From Bacteroidales bacterium UBA5833 (lineage in GTDB: Bacteria > Bacteroidota > Bacteroidia > Bacteroidales > Lentimicrobiaceae), in contig DJGZ01000072.1 of the NCBI GenBank assembly GCA_002433025.1, positions 1 to 50,768 on the forward strand: a stretch of DNA of 50,768 nucleotides, given 5' to 3'. The notes beneath the pieces are model-generated. The model was not told where the DNA came from and ran no database searches. It saw only the letters and a program-made list of their open reading frames with translations. Of the stretch, positions 37,192 through 45,898 are shown in pieces (position 1 is the stretch's first letter; every line of letters begins with the position of its first letter). A program made the position numbers and the translations under genes.

Positions 37192-37410
37192 ATGGAACAA
37201 TATCAGGAAATCATTGTACTCATCATCGTTGGCATTGCGGCTTCCATTGCCGGCTATAAGTTGTACCGCAAATTTACCAACCCGCTCAGCGGATGTTCCG
37301 GTTGCGCCAGCGATTGCTCAGGCTGCCAGTTGCAGGACCTGAAGAAGGAAATAGAAGAAAAGAAGCGCCTGAAAGAAGCCCGGGAACAGCAATTTCGGGT
37401 AACCGAATAG
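37192..37410 (+). CDS. FeoB-associated Cys-rich membrane protein
   Basis: 72 aa. One transmembrane helix (about 7-24) followed by a Cys cluster CSGCASDCSGC (Cys35, 38, 42, 45) and a charged helix. This is the FeoB-associated Cys-rich family, thought to assist FeoB in Fe2+ import. It lies 31 bp after the M50-like gene, completing the feoAB operon. Confidence 0.9.
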   Translation: MEQYQEIIVLIIVGIAASIAGYKLYRKFTNPLSGCSGCASDCSGCQLQDLKKEIEEKKRLKEAREQQFRVTE

Positions 37411-37488
37411 ATCATTGTTTGTATTGATACTTCTGCTACATTTGCACAAGAAATCTCCGGACGGATTTCCGCATTCTGAAACGACGAT

Positions 37489-37863
37489 ATGGTAAACAAA
37501 CAAGTCTTTCTCGAAACCTACCACTACTTTGATAAATCGGTGATTGTCGAGATCATAGATATTTTTCTGGATGAGTACCAGGGAAAACTGGAAAAACTTT
37601 ACAACGATGTAAAGTCAAGGGATTTTACCGGGCTCCGTTTCACCGCCCATAACCTGAAAGGGGTGGTTGCCAATTTCTCAGCCCCGACGTTACTTGAAAT
37701 GGTTAAAAACTTCGAGAAATCAGCCGCAGAACTGGTTGAGCATGGAGGCGCTGGCTTCGACGAAGCCGCCGCGATGCAGGTGATTGACAACATCAGGGCT
37801 TCACTGCTCGAAATGGCAGGCGATCTTTCAAAGATCAGGGCTGAACTGGTGCAGGAAGGTTAA
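37489..37863 (+). CDS. Stand-alone Hpt phosphotransfer protein
   Basis: 124 aa. Four-helix Hpt domain with phospho-acceptor His54 in FTAHNLKGVVANFSA. No kinase or receiver domain. Such free Hpt proteins shuttle phosphate from hybrid kinases to receivers. The single receiver protein at 17793 is the only candidate partner in the window. The link is speculative. Confidence 0.88.
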   Translation: MVNKQVFLETYHYFDKSVIVEIIDIFLDEYQGKLEKLYNDVKSRDFTGLRFTAHNLKGVVANFSAPTLLEMVKNFEKSAAELVEHGGAGFDEAAAMQVIDNIRASLLEMAGDLSKIRAELVQEG

Positions 37864-37882
37864 GCCGGTTTTCAATTTATAT

Positions 37883-38929
37883 TTACTGCTTCCGGGCATC
37901 CAGCCTGTTCAGGCCTTCAATGGCTTTGTCATCGTTTACCTTCATCCGCAGCACCCTTTCATAATCCTTGCGTGCACCGGCAAGGTCACCCATCAGTTCA
38001 TAAGCAAAACCACGGTTGTAATAAGCATCGGTATACTCCCCGTCCATTTCAATCGCCCGGCTGAATGCGCTCACTGCCTCCGCTAATTCTTCCTTATAAA
38101 CCAGGTGAACATAACCCTTGTTGTAGTGCGCCAGCTTGAAATTTTCGTCTATGATCAGGATTTCTTCATACACGCTGAGCGCCTTGTCGGGCTCTCCGTT
38201 CTCCTGATAATACATACCCAGCACATACAAGGGGTCCGGAATGCCGGGCCTTACCCTGGCTGCGTTCCTGAGGTAGTCCACCGCCAGTTTGTTTTTGCGC
38301 TCCGCCATCAATATGCCGAGTTGTTTCAGGGCATCGTAATAATTCTGATTTTTCGCTACAGCCATCTGGTAATTGTCGATGGCTTTCAGGGTGTCACCCA
38401 TCTCTTCGTTGGCCAGGCCGCTGATGAAAAATGCTTCGGCATTATCCGGGTCCTTGCGTAAACCTTCGCGCAACGCATTGAACGTCTGCTTGTAATCACT
38501 CATGGCAAGGTAGAGGCGGGCCATCTTAACATCGTAAACGCCGACACCCGGAGCCAGCTCCTTCGCTTTCTTCAGGGCATCCAGCGCACGTTGCATCTTG
38601 CCGGAATACATATACACATCCGACAGGGCTGCGTAAACATCGGGATTGTTTCCGTCGAGCGAAAGCGCTTTGTTGATATCCGCCAGGGCCTCGTTTTCCT
38701 GTCCTTTGACAGCAAAATACCCCGCCCTCTCCATGTATGGTTTTGCATCCGAAGGCGAAGCGTTTACCAGCAGGTTGAGGCGGGTAAGCTCATCGGCGAT
38801 GGTGTCGGACACCTGCTGACCTGCGGCAGGGGCAGACTTTTCGGACCTTTTACACGATGAACCAAATAAGAAAAGACACACGGCAATCGCTGCAATACTC
38901 AGGAGCGACCTGTAAGAAAAAGTTGACAT
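37883..38929 (-). CDS. TPR-repeat lipoprotein
   Basis: 348 aa from the ATG at 38929; an ATG three codons upstream is possible. The N-terminal signal ends LFLFGSSCKRSE, a plausible lipobox with Cys near residue 27. Downstream are about eight TPR units of 34 residues (for example AYYNRGFAYELMGDLAGARKDYERVL). Probably an outer-membrane or periplasmic adaptor. A minus-strand -7 element, TAACTTTG, lies at 38957-38964. Convergent with the Hpt gene and tandem with recA. Confidence 0.85.
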   Translation of the reverse strand: MSTFSYRSLLSIAAIAVCLFLFGSSCKRSEKSAPAAGQQVSDTIADELTRLNLLVNASPSDAKPYMERAGYFAVKGQENEALADINKALSLDGNNPDVYAALSDVYMYSGKMQRALDALKKAKELAPGVGVYDVKMARLYLAMSDYKQTFNALREGLRKDPDNAEAFFISGLANEEMGDTLKAIDNYQMAVAKNQNYYDALKQLGILMAERKNKLAVDYLRNAARVRPGIPDPLYVLGMYYQENGEPDKALSVYEEILIIDENFKLAHYNKGYVHLVYKEELAEAVSAFSRAIEMDGEYTDAYYNRGFAYELMGDLAGARKDYERVLRMKVNDDKAIEGLNRLDARKQ

Positions 38930-38956
38930 AATGGTCATTCAGTTACAAAACAGGGG

Positions 38957-38964
38957 CAAAGTTA
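38957..38964 (-). promoter_or_regulatory. -7 element of the TPR lipoprotein gene
   Basis: TAACTTTG on the minus strand, 28 bases before the ATG at 38929. Confidence 0.45.
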
Positions 38965-39030
38965 AGCAAAACAGCCCTTCCCCCGAAGGAAAGAGCTGCT
39001 TTGAATGCGGATATCTGATAATGACAAACG

Positions 39031-40047
39031 CTAGCCGGCCAGATTTTTCAACGCATCGCGCACCTTGCCTTCCAGTTCTTCGGCAAGTTCGGGATTGTCG
39101 AGAAGAAGTTTCTTCACGGCATCGCGCCCCTGTCCAAGCTTGGTATCCCCATAGCTGAACCAGGATCCGCTTTTCTTGACAATATTGTAATCTACACCCA
39201 GGTCAACGATTTCACCTGCTTTTGAAATTCCCTCGCCGAAGATAATGTCAAACTCAGCCTGCCTAAAAGGCGGCGCCACCTTGTTTTTAACAACCTTCAC
39301 CCGCACGCGGTTTCCGACGGCGGAATCATTCTCTTTGATCTGTGATACCCTGCGGATATCTATTCTTATGGAAGCGTAAAATTTCAGCGCATTACCACCG
39401 GTGGTGGTTTCCGGGTTTCCGAACATCACCCCTATCTTCTCGCGCAACTGGTTGATAAAGATGCAGCAGCAGCCTGTTTTGCTGATGGTAGAGGTCAGTT
39501 TGCGCAGCGCCTGCGACATCAGCCTGGCCTGCAGGCCCACCTTTGAATCGCCCATTTCGCCCTCAATCTCGCTGCGGGGGGTAAGGGCCGCCACTGAGTC
39601 AATCACAATGATGTCGATGGCGCCCGAACGGATCAGGTTTTCGGCAATCTCAAGGGCCTGTTCGCCGTTGTCGGGCTGCGATACCAGGAGCTCATCAATA
39701 TTTACGCCCAGCTTCTGCGCATAATACCTGTCGAAAGCGTGCTCGGCGTCGATAAACGCGGCAATGCCGCCCTGCTTTTGCGATTCGGCCACCGCATGCA
39801 GGGCAAGGGTAGTCTTACCGGACGACTCCGGTCCGTAAATTTCCACCACACGGCCTTTGGGAAGTCCGTTCACCCCCAGGGCGGCGTCGAGCGCAATGGA
39901 ACCGGTAGAAATGCTCGGCATCTCCTCCACCGGGGCATCCCCCAGTTTCATGATGGTTCCTTTACCATATGACTTTTCAATCTTATCAAGGGTAAGCTGA
40001 AGCGCCTTTAACTTTTCCAGATTGTTTTCTTTCTGATCTTTACTCAT
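39031..40047 (-). CDS. recA: Recombinase RecA
   Basis: 338 aa, full length. Walker A GPESSGKTT at 72-80, IIVIDSVAALTPRSEIEGE for Walker B and loop L1, and loop L2 MFGNPETTTGGNALKFYAS. Forms filaments on ssDNA for homologous repair and the SOS response. A minus-strand -7 element TATCTTTG lies at 40093-40100. No SOS box was recognised. Confidence 0.98.
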   Translation of the reverse strand: MSKDQKENNLEKLKALQLTLDKIEKSYGKGTIMKLGDAPVEEMPSISTGSIALDAALGVNGLPKGRVVEIYGPESSGKTTLALHAVAESQKQGGIAAFIDAEHAFDRYYAQKLGVNIDELLVSQPDNGEQALEIAENLIRSGAIDIIVIDSVAALTPRSEIEGEMGDSKVGLQARLMSQALRKLTSTISKTGCCCIFINQLREKIGVMFGNPETTTGGNALKFYASIRIDIRRVSQIKENDSAVGNRVRVKVVKNKVAPPFRQAEFDIIFGEGISKAGEIVDLGVDYNIVKKSGSWFSYGDTKLGQGRDAVKKLLLDNPELAEELEGKVRDALKNLAG

Positions 40048-40092
40048 GTTATCAATGATTTATAAATATTACCTGAAGATTCTTATGATCTT

Positions 40093-40100
40093 CAAAGATA
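40093..40100 (-). promoter_or_regulatory. recA -7 element
   Basis: Reads TATCTTTG on the minus strand, 46 bases upstream of the recA ATG. Confidence 0.5.
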
Positions 40101-40120
40101 AGGAATCGGAAGAAACAGGT

Positions 40121-40256
40121 GAATACCCGGCAAAAAAAATATAGCCGGGGAATTGAACTATTCGTTATTTAAATCAGCGTTCAGATTATAAGGTCTTCAG
40201 GAAAAATCACCACAAAAGCACGGAAACACCAAATTGCACGGAATATTTTCAGATCC
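40121..40256. repeat. Degenerate direct repeat, copy A
   Basis: First of two adjacent diverged copies (the second at 40274-40397) upstream of recA. Both contain AATACCC-GCAAAAAAA, then CACAAAAGCACGG about 90 bases on, and end near CAGATC. They fill the 394-bp gap between recA and bcp. Confidence 0.6.
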
Positions 40257-40273
40257 GGTAATCGTAATAAAAG

Positions 40274-40397
40274 GTAAATACCCTGCAAAAAAATATTACC
40301 GGGTGGTGAAGCTATTTGATCTAACTTGCAGCTTTAAGATTATCGTACCTTCATGAAAAACCGTCACAAAAGCACGGTTCCGGTGGTATTCAGATCT
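40274..40397. repeat. Degenerate direct repeat, copy B
   Basis: Second copy: AAATACCCTGCAAAAAAATA at the start, CACAAAAGCACGG near 40366 and CAGATCT at the end. Spacing to copy A is about 154 bases. Confidence 0.6.
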
Positions 40398-40441
40398 ATT
40401 GTTAAAGAACGCTGGCCTGAAAATCAACCAACCCGGCTTTA

Positions 40442-40897
40442 TCAGTCCTTCAGCACCTGAGCCGCGTGGTTTTTGGTATCTACTTTTTCGATCACTTCCT
40501 CAATCACGCCTTTTTCATCAATAATATAGGTGGTGCGGATCACGCCGTCGTATTCGCGGCCCATAAACTTCTTACGGCCCCAGACGCCGTAATCCTGAAG
40601 GATATTCTTTCCGGTATCGGAAATCAGCGGGAAAGGCAGTTCGTATTTTTCAGTAAACTTCTGGTGAGATTTTTCACTGTCGGGACTGACCCCCACCACT
40701 TTGTAACCGCGGGCAAGCAGCGCTTGATAATTATCGCGCAGGCTGCACGCTTCGGCGGTGCAGCCGGGGGTGTCGTCCTTGGGATAAAAATACAATACCA
40801 CTTTACTTCCACGGAAGCTTTCAAGGCTTACCATGTTGCCTGACTGATCCTTTCCACTGAAGGCCGGCGCCTGATCGCCGGGTTTAAATTTGCTCAT
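40442..40897 (-). CDS. bcp: Thioredoxin-dependent thiol peroxidase (PrxQ/Bcp)
   Basis: 151 aa. Peroxidatic Cys46 and resolving Cys51 in PKDDTPGCTAEACSLRD are the alpha-helical PrxQ arrangement. Reduces hydroperoxides using thioredoxin. Third peroxidase-class enzyme in the window, but away from the PerR block. Downstream is the degenerate repeat pair; upstream no -7 match was found. Confidence 0.96.
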   Translation of the reverse strand: MSKFKPGDQAPAFSGKDQSGNMVSLESFRGSKVVLYFYPKDDTPGCTAEACSLRDNYQALLARGYKVVGVSPDSEKSHQKFTEKYELPFPLISDTGKNILQDYGVWGRKKFMGREYDGVIRTTYIIDEKGVIEEVIEKVDTKNHAAQVLKD

Positions 40898-41059
40898 ATT
40901 ATTCTGTTTAAAGATTTTTCTGCCTGTTTAAACATTCCGGACAGACGAAGGTTTAGCAAAACCTGTAATTTTTCCCGGAAAAGTTCAGGGAAAAAAATTC
41001 AATGCATCACACAGGTATTCTTTAAAACCGACATCACTGGAAGGCATAGCGAAAGAGAA

Positions 41060-41075
41060 GATCTCACGGGAGATC
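41060..41075. repeat. Small palindrome in the bcp-ATPase spacer
   Basis: GATCTC/GAGATC with a 4-base loop, located between bcp and the ATPase pseudogene, in a stretch that looks like part of a dispersed repeat. No gene was supported here. Confidence 0.4.
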
Positions 41076-41135
41076 GTTGTCCTCAGGGAGCCAGAAGGGC
41101 ATGCGAGCGTACTCCGACGCTTCCCCTTATAATGC

Positions 41136-42262
41136 TTACTTCCCCTGCATCCAGCGCCTGAACAACACATCATAAACGCTGTAAAACATCTGCCCTTCCT
41201 TGTTATAATCCGAATAAACCATTTCCTTTTGCTGTAAGGCTTGCAATGACCTCAATACAGTTGCCGGGCTTCCAGGGTTATATTTCGAAATAAAATCTTT
41301 TGAAGTGGGATAAAAAACCTTGCCTTCATGGGCAATGGCTTTGAGCAGTGCCCATTGCTGCTTTGTAAGCAGATCCCGGTATTTGAAGAAAACAATCTCC
41401 TGTTCACGGAGCAGGCGGGCGGCCTGTTGTTTCCATAGTTCATCATCCACATTTTTACCGGCAGATGCAAACACCCGGTTACAAAGCAATTGAACAGAAT
41501 AGGTATGAAGGTCCGCCCACTCCATCATGGCGCGAATGGTTTCATCTTCAATCTTATGGCCTCTGTGCTGAAAGTGATGTCGAATAAAAGTAACATATTC
41601 ATCAGCATCAATCTTATCAATTTTCAGAAAACCGGTACTCTGGTAAAAAGGCCGCGAAGGATCGGCGAAAAGTTGCATCATCAGATGCTGCTGGCTACCT
41701 GAAAAGATAAACCGGACATTGCTGAGAGACTGGATAATGCTTCTCAGAAAAGCATCCGCATTTTTTTCGGGATAATTCATGATTTGCTGAAATTCATCAA
41801 TGGCAATGATGACTTTCTCCGGATAAGCCTCAAGGTGACCAAGCACGGACCGGATGTGCCGTTCAGCCTCACCAGGCCTAACATCCACAGAGAGCTGAGG
41901 AAATCCGGTCAACGGGTCAAAAACAATAACCGGTCTAAGTGATTTTATAAAATCAAGCATCAGTTTACCAGGTTTCGACTGCTCCGGAATGGTGGAAAAA
42001 ACAGCTGTGACCAACGCGTTTAAAAATTCCTTCAGGCTTTCTGTAGGAAGAATATCCAGGTAGATCCCCGTATGACCAGCAGGGAGCTGGGCCAGCAAAT
42101 GCCGGATCAATCCGGTTTTACCTATCCTGCGAATGGCAACCAGGGTGGTTGATTTCCGTTGACCAGGTTTCTTTTAAGGGTTATGGTTTCTTCCGTGCGG
42201 TCTCAGAAGTATTCACTCCCCTGATACCCGGTCGTAATAAATGGATTTGAGATGGTTGCCAT
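41136..42262 (-). pseudogene. AAA-type ATPase pseudogene 1
   Basis: Original gene start is the ATG at 42260-42262, reading MATISNPFITTGYQGSEYF, the typical N-terminus of this Bacteroidota ATPase family. The next codon (42203-42205) is TGA where the family usually has Cys (EYFCDR). After NGNQ (about 42150) one base is lost, and the Walker A motif RRIGKTGLIRH continues in another frame. The rest is intact: Walker B IIAIDEFQQI, sensor-like FIFSGSQQHLM and a winged helix near the end (TVLRSLQALQQKEMV). A TTG inside the P-loop at 42110 could start only a defective product. Confidence 0.85.
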
Positions 42263-42292
42263 TTTATCTTAAACAATTTATATATTACAAAA

Positions 42293-42303
42293 TGTAAATT
42301 ACA
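42293..42303. promoter_or_regulatory. Palindrome between ATPase 1 and the small ORF
   Basis: TGTAAATTACA, a 5-1-5 perfect palindrome in the 82-bp divergent gap. It overlaps a near -7 element (TACAATTTG, one extra spacer base) pointing toward the small ORF. Confidence 0.4.
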
Positions 42304-42344
42304 ATTTGCAAATAGAACTGAATTCAACAGAAATATCAAGTGTA

Positions 42345-42539
42345 ATGACTTTAAAAGTGACCATCAGGGATATAGTAAAGGAGTTCTGCATCCCATTCAA
42401 GGACTTTTTCCTGCATGATGAAACGCTTATAAGTTATGAATCCGGTTCAAAAAAGAAGATAATGCAGGAAAACATTGATCTGAAGGAAAACAAGGGGAAT
42501 GCGCGGAGGACGCTGGTGTTGTTCGTGCTGCCCCTATAA
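42345..42539 (+). CDS. Small protein divergent from ATPase 1
   Basis: 64 aa from the ATG at 42345; a TTG at 42306 gives 77 aa. Not a family I know. The segment SGSKKKIMQENIDLKEN matches NRKSKKKIWQQNIDLRN encoded at about 44043-44093, next to the second ATPase. Both occur divergent from an ATPase gene, so the pair may be a module. The last about 15 residues look like read-through into low-complexity DNA. Coding status moderate. Confidence 0.4.
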   Translation: MTLKVTIRDIVKEFCIPFKDFFLHDETLISYESGSKKKIMQENIDLKENKGNARRTLVLFVLPL

Positions 42540-42650
42540 ATTCCAAATTCCATATTCCATGCACCAAACAAATCCCAGACACCAAATTCCAAACAAATTC
42601 CAAAAACCAAAAACCGGTGACCAGAGACCAATAACCAGTGACCGCTAAAA
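42539..42650. repeat. Low-complexity CCAAATTCC-type tract
   Basis: Repeated CAAATTCCA, CCAAAAACC and GACCAATAACCAGTGACC words with drifting period. Noncoding. Confidence 0.6.
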
Positions 42651-42653
42651 TTA

Positions 42654-43790
42654 TCAGATAAAATAATAATACCTGAACCAGGTTGAATACACCGGGTCGA
42701 GAATGATCAGACCGCCGGGTTGTTCATCAATGATTTCTTTTTCGATCAGTGATTTATTTATCCGGATTACATTAGCTGAACTTCCTAATTGGTATTTGTC
42801 AATATTCGCCCTGGTGGTATGCCGGGTTTCACCATCAATTAACAATTTTAAAAAATTCACCTGCGGGGTAGTCAGGTTTTCAGTGATCCCCTGGAATAAA
42901 AGGCTCATTTGCAGAACCAGGCCATCCATAGGTTCCTCAATAATGCCAGATGTGACATCATTGCCGGTCCTGAGCCACACCAGTTGTGCCAATTGCTGCA
43001 CATAGTATGAATGGCCTTCGGCCATGACGGCTATCTTTTCGGCCTCGGAATCCGAAATCCCTTTCCCTGTCGATCTGAAACGCTCTGCAATGACTGGTAC
43101 CCAGAAGTTGATCGTTATCCGTGATAAAAACAACAGATCACCAAATTTGTAAAACGGCAAGGATGGAGAAGTGAAAACATCCGTCAGCATAGGCCTTTTG
43201 CTATCATACAGGCAATAGGAAACCGATTGATGTGTCTGCCAATGCGACCTTAATTTTTTCTGAAAGGCCAGTGTATCTTCAAAAAACGCAATATTTTGAA
43301 ATTCGTCAATGCAGATAACCAGTTTGCATTTTTTTGATTGTGCAATGTTTTCCGCAAGATCGAGTATTTCACCGGGTTGCTTTTTAAGCTCATTCCGGTT
43401 TAAACCCAAACTGAACTCCTGTTGTGAATCCGGCGAAAAACTGATCCTGGGCACCTATTGTTTCATGAATTGTTTCACGGTTAAAATAACTTCTTCCATC
43501 CTGCCGGAAGAGACCCTTATCACATTTTCCGCTAATGCTTAATAAAAGTCTTCTTCGCTGTGGATATTGAACAGATCAAGGAAGACGACCAGGATGTTTG
43601 GACTCGTGTCCTTTACTTCTGATGCTGCTTTCAACAGCAAAGAGGATTTACCCCACCTTCTGGGTGAGATCAAAATAGTATTGGTGCCGGAAAGAAAGTT
43701 TTGCACCACCCGTATTTTTTCGTTTGCCCGGTCAGTGAAATTTTCACCAACAGCCAGTTTACCATATATGAACGGAATATCCATGATCAA
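42654..43790 (-). pseudogene. AAA-type ATPase pseudogene 2 with two in-frame stops
   Basis: One continuous frame from the ATG at 43790 to 42654, broken by TAA after HSEEDFY (near 43536-43538) and by TAG before VPRISFSPD (near 43455-43457). The reading frame is kept through both. N-terminal fragment: Walker A SPRRWGKSSLL. C-terminal part: Walker B VICIDEFQNI, then a winged helix (LGSSANVIRINKSLIEKEII). Same family as ATPase 1 by layout. Both stops fit single C-to-T changes from CAA/CAG. Recent decay is the simplest reading. Confidence 0.85.
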
Positions 43791-43821
43791 TGATTTCTAT
43801 CGAAGATAAGTAATTTAATTG

Positions 43822-43843
43822 TTACTAACAAATATGTTAGTAA
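43822..43843. promoter_or_regulatory. Operator-like palindrome upstream of ATPase 2
   Basis: TTACTAACA/TGTTAGTAA, 9-bp perfect arms around 4 bases. Read on the minus strand its centre contains CATATTTG, one base off TAnnTTTG, so the palindrome covers the likely -7 of the ATPase gene. Confidence 0.55.
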
Positions 43844-44096
43844 TTCTCTTGTTACGTTGTTTTCAGATCCTTCTATACCATTTATTATGTCAACAATTTC
43901 ATTGTATACAACACCGTCGAAATGCCGGCATTTACCTTTCCTTTTTCATATCTGGTGCGCAGCATCCTGAACCATTAATTGCTCATAGCGGTCATAAGTC
44001 CCTGACTACCCTAATCACCCGGGAGCGGATCGCGGCACTGAACCGGAAGTCGAAGAAAAAGATCTGGCAACAGAACATTGATCTTCGGAATTAAAT
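43844..44096 (+). pseudogene. Remnant of a small ORF with KKKIWQQNIDL tail
   Basis: Only the end is coherent: ITRERIAALNRKSKKKIWQQ, then NIDLRN and a stop near 44094. An upstream frame beginning MSTISLY at 43886 is broken. The tail matches the small ORF at 42345. It reads as the decayed partner of ATPase 2. Confidence 0.4.
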
Positions 44097-44164
44097 AGGG
44101 AATACCTTAAGGGCAAAGGTGTATTTCAAGATACCATAATGAAAATTAATTCAAAAAATGATTT

Positions 44165-44201
44165 ATTATGTATGAAATACATTATTTTTGTCATACATAA
44201 T
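44165..44201 (+). promoter_or_regulatory. Inverted-repeat operator around the ATPase 3 promoter
   Basis: Perfect 11-bp arms ATTATGTATGA (44165-44175) and TCATACATAAT (44191-44201) flank the -7 element TATTTTTG (44183-44190). A dimeric repressor binding here would cover the promoter. Confidence 0.65.
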
Positions 44202-44216
44202 TAATATAACCTTGCA

Positions 44217-45584
44217 ATGTTTCTCGACAGACATAAAGAAATTGAGCGGATTAAGCAATCCCTGCAACGGGAAATTCCGCAGTTTATCGTAATCTACGGG
44301 CGGCGCCGATGTGGTAAGTCAACATTGCTCCAACAGATATTGCCCCATGAAACGATCTATTTCTCGGCTGATTTAAGAGAAAAACCGCTTCAAATTTCGG
44401 CGTTTTCCAGGCAGGTTGAGATGATAGTTCCGGGTTTTTCCAAACCGGTTTATCCTGATTGGGAAAGTCTTTTTATCAGCCTGAACAATACGTTAAAACA
44501 AAGAACGATTGTATGCATCGATGAATTCCCCTATTTGGTGAAAAACAGCCCGGAATTGCCGTCCGTATTGCAAAAAATCATTGACAACAAGGCCCATAAT
44601 AACTTTCATCTGATACTTTGCGGATCTTCTCAGCAAATGATGTACAGCATGGTGCTTGAAAAAACTTCGCCACTTTACGGGAGGTGCCACGAAATCATCA
44701 AGGTGAAACCAATGGCTATCCGCTATCTGCAGGAATACCTTTCACTTTCCTCAGTGGATGCAGTCCGGGAATTTGGAGTTTGGGGCGGAGTTCCCCGATA
44801 TTGGGAGGTTAGAAAGCAGTATGAAAATTTAGCCCAGTCAATTAAAAATAGTATCCTGGATCAGAATGGTTTGCTCAGCGAAGAGCCGGAGAGGCTTTTT
44901 TCGGATGAATTGCGTACCTCTGTTCAAGCCTATTCAATACTCAGCCTGATCGGCGCCGGTGTTCATCGTCCTTCAGAAATCGCAGCCAGGCTGGATAAAC
45001 CCGCTACACAATTATCACGAATGTTCGGATTTTTGGTTAACCAGGGATTTATTAAGCGTGAAATACCTTTTGGAGAGTCCATGAATTCTTCAAAAAAAAG
45101 TCTTTATAAAATTGACGACCCTTTCCTGAATTTCTATTTCACTTTCCTGGTCCCAAACAAAAGCCGTCTTGAATTCGATATGATTGAGCAGGTTTGGGAA
45201 GAAATAGAACATAAGTATAATCGGTATATCTCGTCAATCTGGGAGGATTTATGCAGAAAAGCAATTCCTTTCATCGAAATTGAAGGTAAAAGGTTCAACC
45301 CTGCCTCCCGGTGGTGGGGTGGCGGCTTAAACAAAAAAACAATGGAAATTGACCTCATTGCCTCATCAACTGACCAGACAGCCTTATTAATTGGAGAAGT
45401 AAAGTGGTCGGATAAAAATCGTACCGATGAAGTTTTAGAATCGTTGAAATGGAAGGAAAGCAATATCCCATTCGCAAAACCTGAAAAAATCATCAAAGTT
45501 TTATTTCAGAAAACACCCGCATCACATCCGGATATTACAATATTGACGCCGGATGATATCGTATGTCTGGCAGATTTACCCTGA
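44217..45584 (+). CDS. Intact ATPase with C-terminal DUF234 nuclease-like domain
   Basis: 455 aa. Walker A GRRRCGKST at 28-36, Walker B IVCIDEF at 98-104 and sensor-like LCGSSQQMM. A winged helix spans about 232-285. The C-terminal DUF234 region holds EID at 377-379 and GEVKW at 393-397, a D-x(n)-ExK arrangement like PD-(D/E)xK nucleases. This architecture is common in mobile or defence-associated archaeal-type ATPases. Its role is unknown. It is the only unbroken member of three related genes here and is preceded by an operator-like inverted repeat. Confidence 0.88.
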   Translation: MFLDRHKEIERIKQSLQREIPQFIVIYGRRRCGKSTLLQQILPHETIYFSADLREKPLQISAFSRQVEMIVPGFSKPVYPDWESLFISLNNTLKQRTIVCIDEFPYLVKNSPELPSVLQKIIDNKAHNNFHLILCGSSQQMMYSMVLEKTSPLYGRCHEIIKVKPMAIRYLQEYLSLSSVDAVREFGVWGGVPRYWEVRKQYENLAQSIKNSILDQNGLLSEEPERLFSDELRTSVQAYSILSLIGAGVHRPSEIAARLDKPATQLSRMFGFLVNQGFIKREIPFGESMNSSKKSLYKIDDPFLNFYFTFLVPNKSRLEFDMIEQVWEEIEHKYNRYISSIWEDLCRKAIPFIEIEGKRFNPASRWWGGGLNKKTMEIDLIASSTDQTALLIGEVKWSDKNRTDEVLESLKWKESNIPFAKPEKIIKVLFQKTPASHPDITILTPDDIVCLADLP

Positions 45585-45628
45585 TTTGAATTGGCACAAC
45601 TTATTTTTAGCTTACAAAAAATCATTTT

Positions 45629-45898
45629 ATGATCAAGGCTGTCGTGGTTGCCGGGAGTCAACTTACCACTGACGCTGTCGCGTGAATGCCTGAGGCAAAA
45701 GAGCCGGCCCTGGTCATCATTAAAGCATCCGGTATTGACCGTTTTCAGGAAAGCCTTCACCGGAAGGTGATCGTTGAGGGTATCAAAGACCTATTGAAGT
45801 CTCAGCGGCTGGCGCTGAAAACCAGTGATCAGCCCTATGCCTTGAATATCCGGAATACTATCTGTATCCAGGCAGATTACAATTATTTTACTTTCTGA
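45629..45898 (+). pseudogene. Gene fragment with in-frame TGA
   Basis: Begins MIKAVVVAGSQLTTDAVA, then TGA at 45683-45685, then continues in frame as MPEAKEPALVIIKASGIDRF and ends near NTICIQADYNYFTF. The downstream part looks like the C-terminal tail of a larger protein (a PEP/pyruvate-binding-type protein is possible but unproven). CGA-to-TGA would explain the break. Confidence 0.45.
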
